A stretch of 64,000 nucleotides of DNA, taken from assembly GCF_900116435.1 (NCBI RefSeq), contig NZ_FPAZ01000009.1, positions 167,675 through 231,674 of the forward strand, given 5' to 3'. The position numbers and the translations under genes were made by a program. The notes below the pieces were generated by a model that searched no databases, was not told the DNA's origin, and saw only the letters and a program-made list of their open reading frames with translations. Of the stretch, positions 63,751-64,000 are shown piece by piece; the stretch's first letter is position 1, and each line of letters begins with the position of its first letter. This DNA comes from Pseudoalteromonas lipolytica (GTDB lineage Bacteria > Pseudomonadota > Gammaproteobacteria > Enterobacterales > Alteromonadaceae).

Positions 63751-63778
63751 AAACGCCTACTATTATGTAGGCGTTTTT
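63751..63778 (+). terminator. Intrinsic terminator after galU
   Basis: AAACGCCTAC (63751-63760) pairs with GTAGGCGTTT (63767-63776) around TATTAT, followed by Ts. The stem is the same as that of module B in the repeat islands, with a different loop. Confidence 0.9.
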
Positions 63779-63846
63779 GTTTACGCCCAAAAGCCGTCCC
63801 CACGAGTATTACTGTGAAATTTATTTAGCCTGAAAGATCTTTTCGC

Positions 63847-63955
63847 ACCACAAAGGCCACAAAGAGCACAGAGGAAGTGACAGAGGAGAGAAATACATTT
63901 ATTGGTTTTCTCGGTGTAGCGCGCAGCGCCTCGGTGTACTCGGTGGTTCAATTTC
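63847..63955. repeat. Degenerate inverted-repeat element
   Basis: The left part has repeated CACAAAG/CACAGAG motifs and the right part repeated CTCGGTGTA/CTCGGTGGT motifs, roughly complementary to each other across about 110 bases. It looks like a dispersed intergenic repeat. No gene within it. Confidence 0.5.
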
Positions 63956-63985
63956 ACTATCTCATTATTTTATAAAGAGGGAATA

Positions 63986-64000
63986 ATGAGAAGTACGAGA
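63986..64000 (+). CDS. Possible start of a gene cut by the window end
   Basis: ATG at 63986 follows AAAGAGGGA at good spacing, and five codons (MRSTR) are visible before the window ends. Nothing can be said about the product, and this may not be a gene. Confidence 0.3.

Overview
The window looks like the chromosome of a marine gammaproteobacterium of the Alteromonadales, most probably Pseudoalteromonas. This rests on the hscB-hscA-fdx order, a chitobiase plus NagP-type transporter sharing NagR-like operators, the AT-rich composition, and a very large surface-glycan region. The genus is inferred from gene content; no 16S or marker-gene comparison was possible.

Layout. 1-2.9 kb: end of the iron-sulfur cluster (isc) operon. 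3.0-4.4 kb: an aldehyde dehydrogenase of the GabD type. 4.4-5.7 kb and 10.1-10.9 kb: two non-coding repeat islands built from the same two hairpin modules. They flank a two-gene N-acetylglucosamine/chitin unit (GH20 hexosaminidase and sugar transporter). 11.1 kb: tRNA-His on the minus strand. 11.4-13.1 kb: MscS channel and a DUF481 outer-membrane protein.

13.2-18.1 kb: an OtnA/OtnB-type polysaccharide exporter pair and a Wzy/WaaL-type membrane protein. 18.1-30.7 kb is the most striking part. It holds a highly expressed-looking secreted protein resembling the Slr4 S-layer family, a DsbA-like lipoprotein, and a compact eleven-gene type II secretion system in the unusual order G-E-F-H-I-J-K-L-M-C-D. 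I read this as an S-layer with its own secretion machine and its own disulfide-forming enzyme.

30.7-41.2 kb: a first glycan-assembly block (WcaK, WcaL, WzxC-like flippase, three minus-strand glycosyltransferases, two WecA paralogues around Ugd). 41.3-63.8 kb: a complete capsule or O-antigen block. It runs wza-wzb-wzc, rmlACBD, a UDP-HexNAc dehydrogenase and C4-epimerase (WbpO/TviB, WbpP/TviC type), Wzy, Wzx, four further glycosyltransferase-like proteins, a C4-reductase, a PglC-type initiating transferase, a WbpM/FlaA1-type 4,6-dehydratase and galU. The centre of this block (51.8-59.7 kb) is conspicuously AT-rich, as expected for exchanged glycan genes.

How they work together. Sugar-nucleotide genes supply dTDP-rhamnose, a UDP-HexNAc uronic acid, UDP-QuiNAc or FucNAc, UDP-glucose and UDP-glucuronate. 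Two sets of initiating enzymes, flippases, polymerases and chain-length/export proteins suggest at least two separate surface glycans. An S-layer secreted between them could be anchored to one of these glycans.
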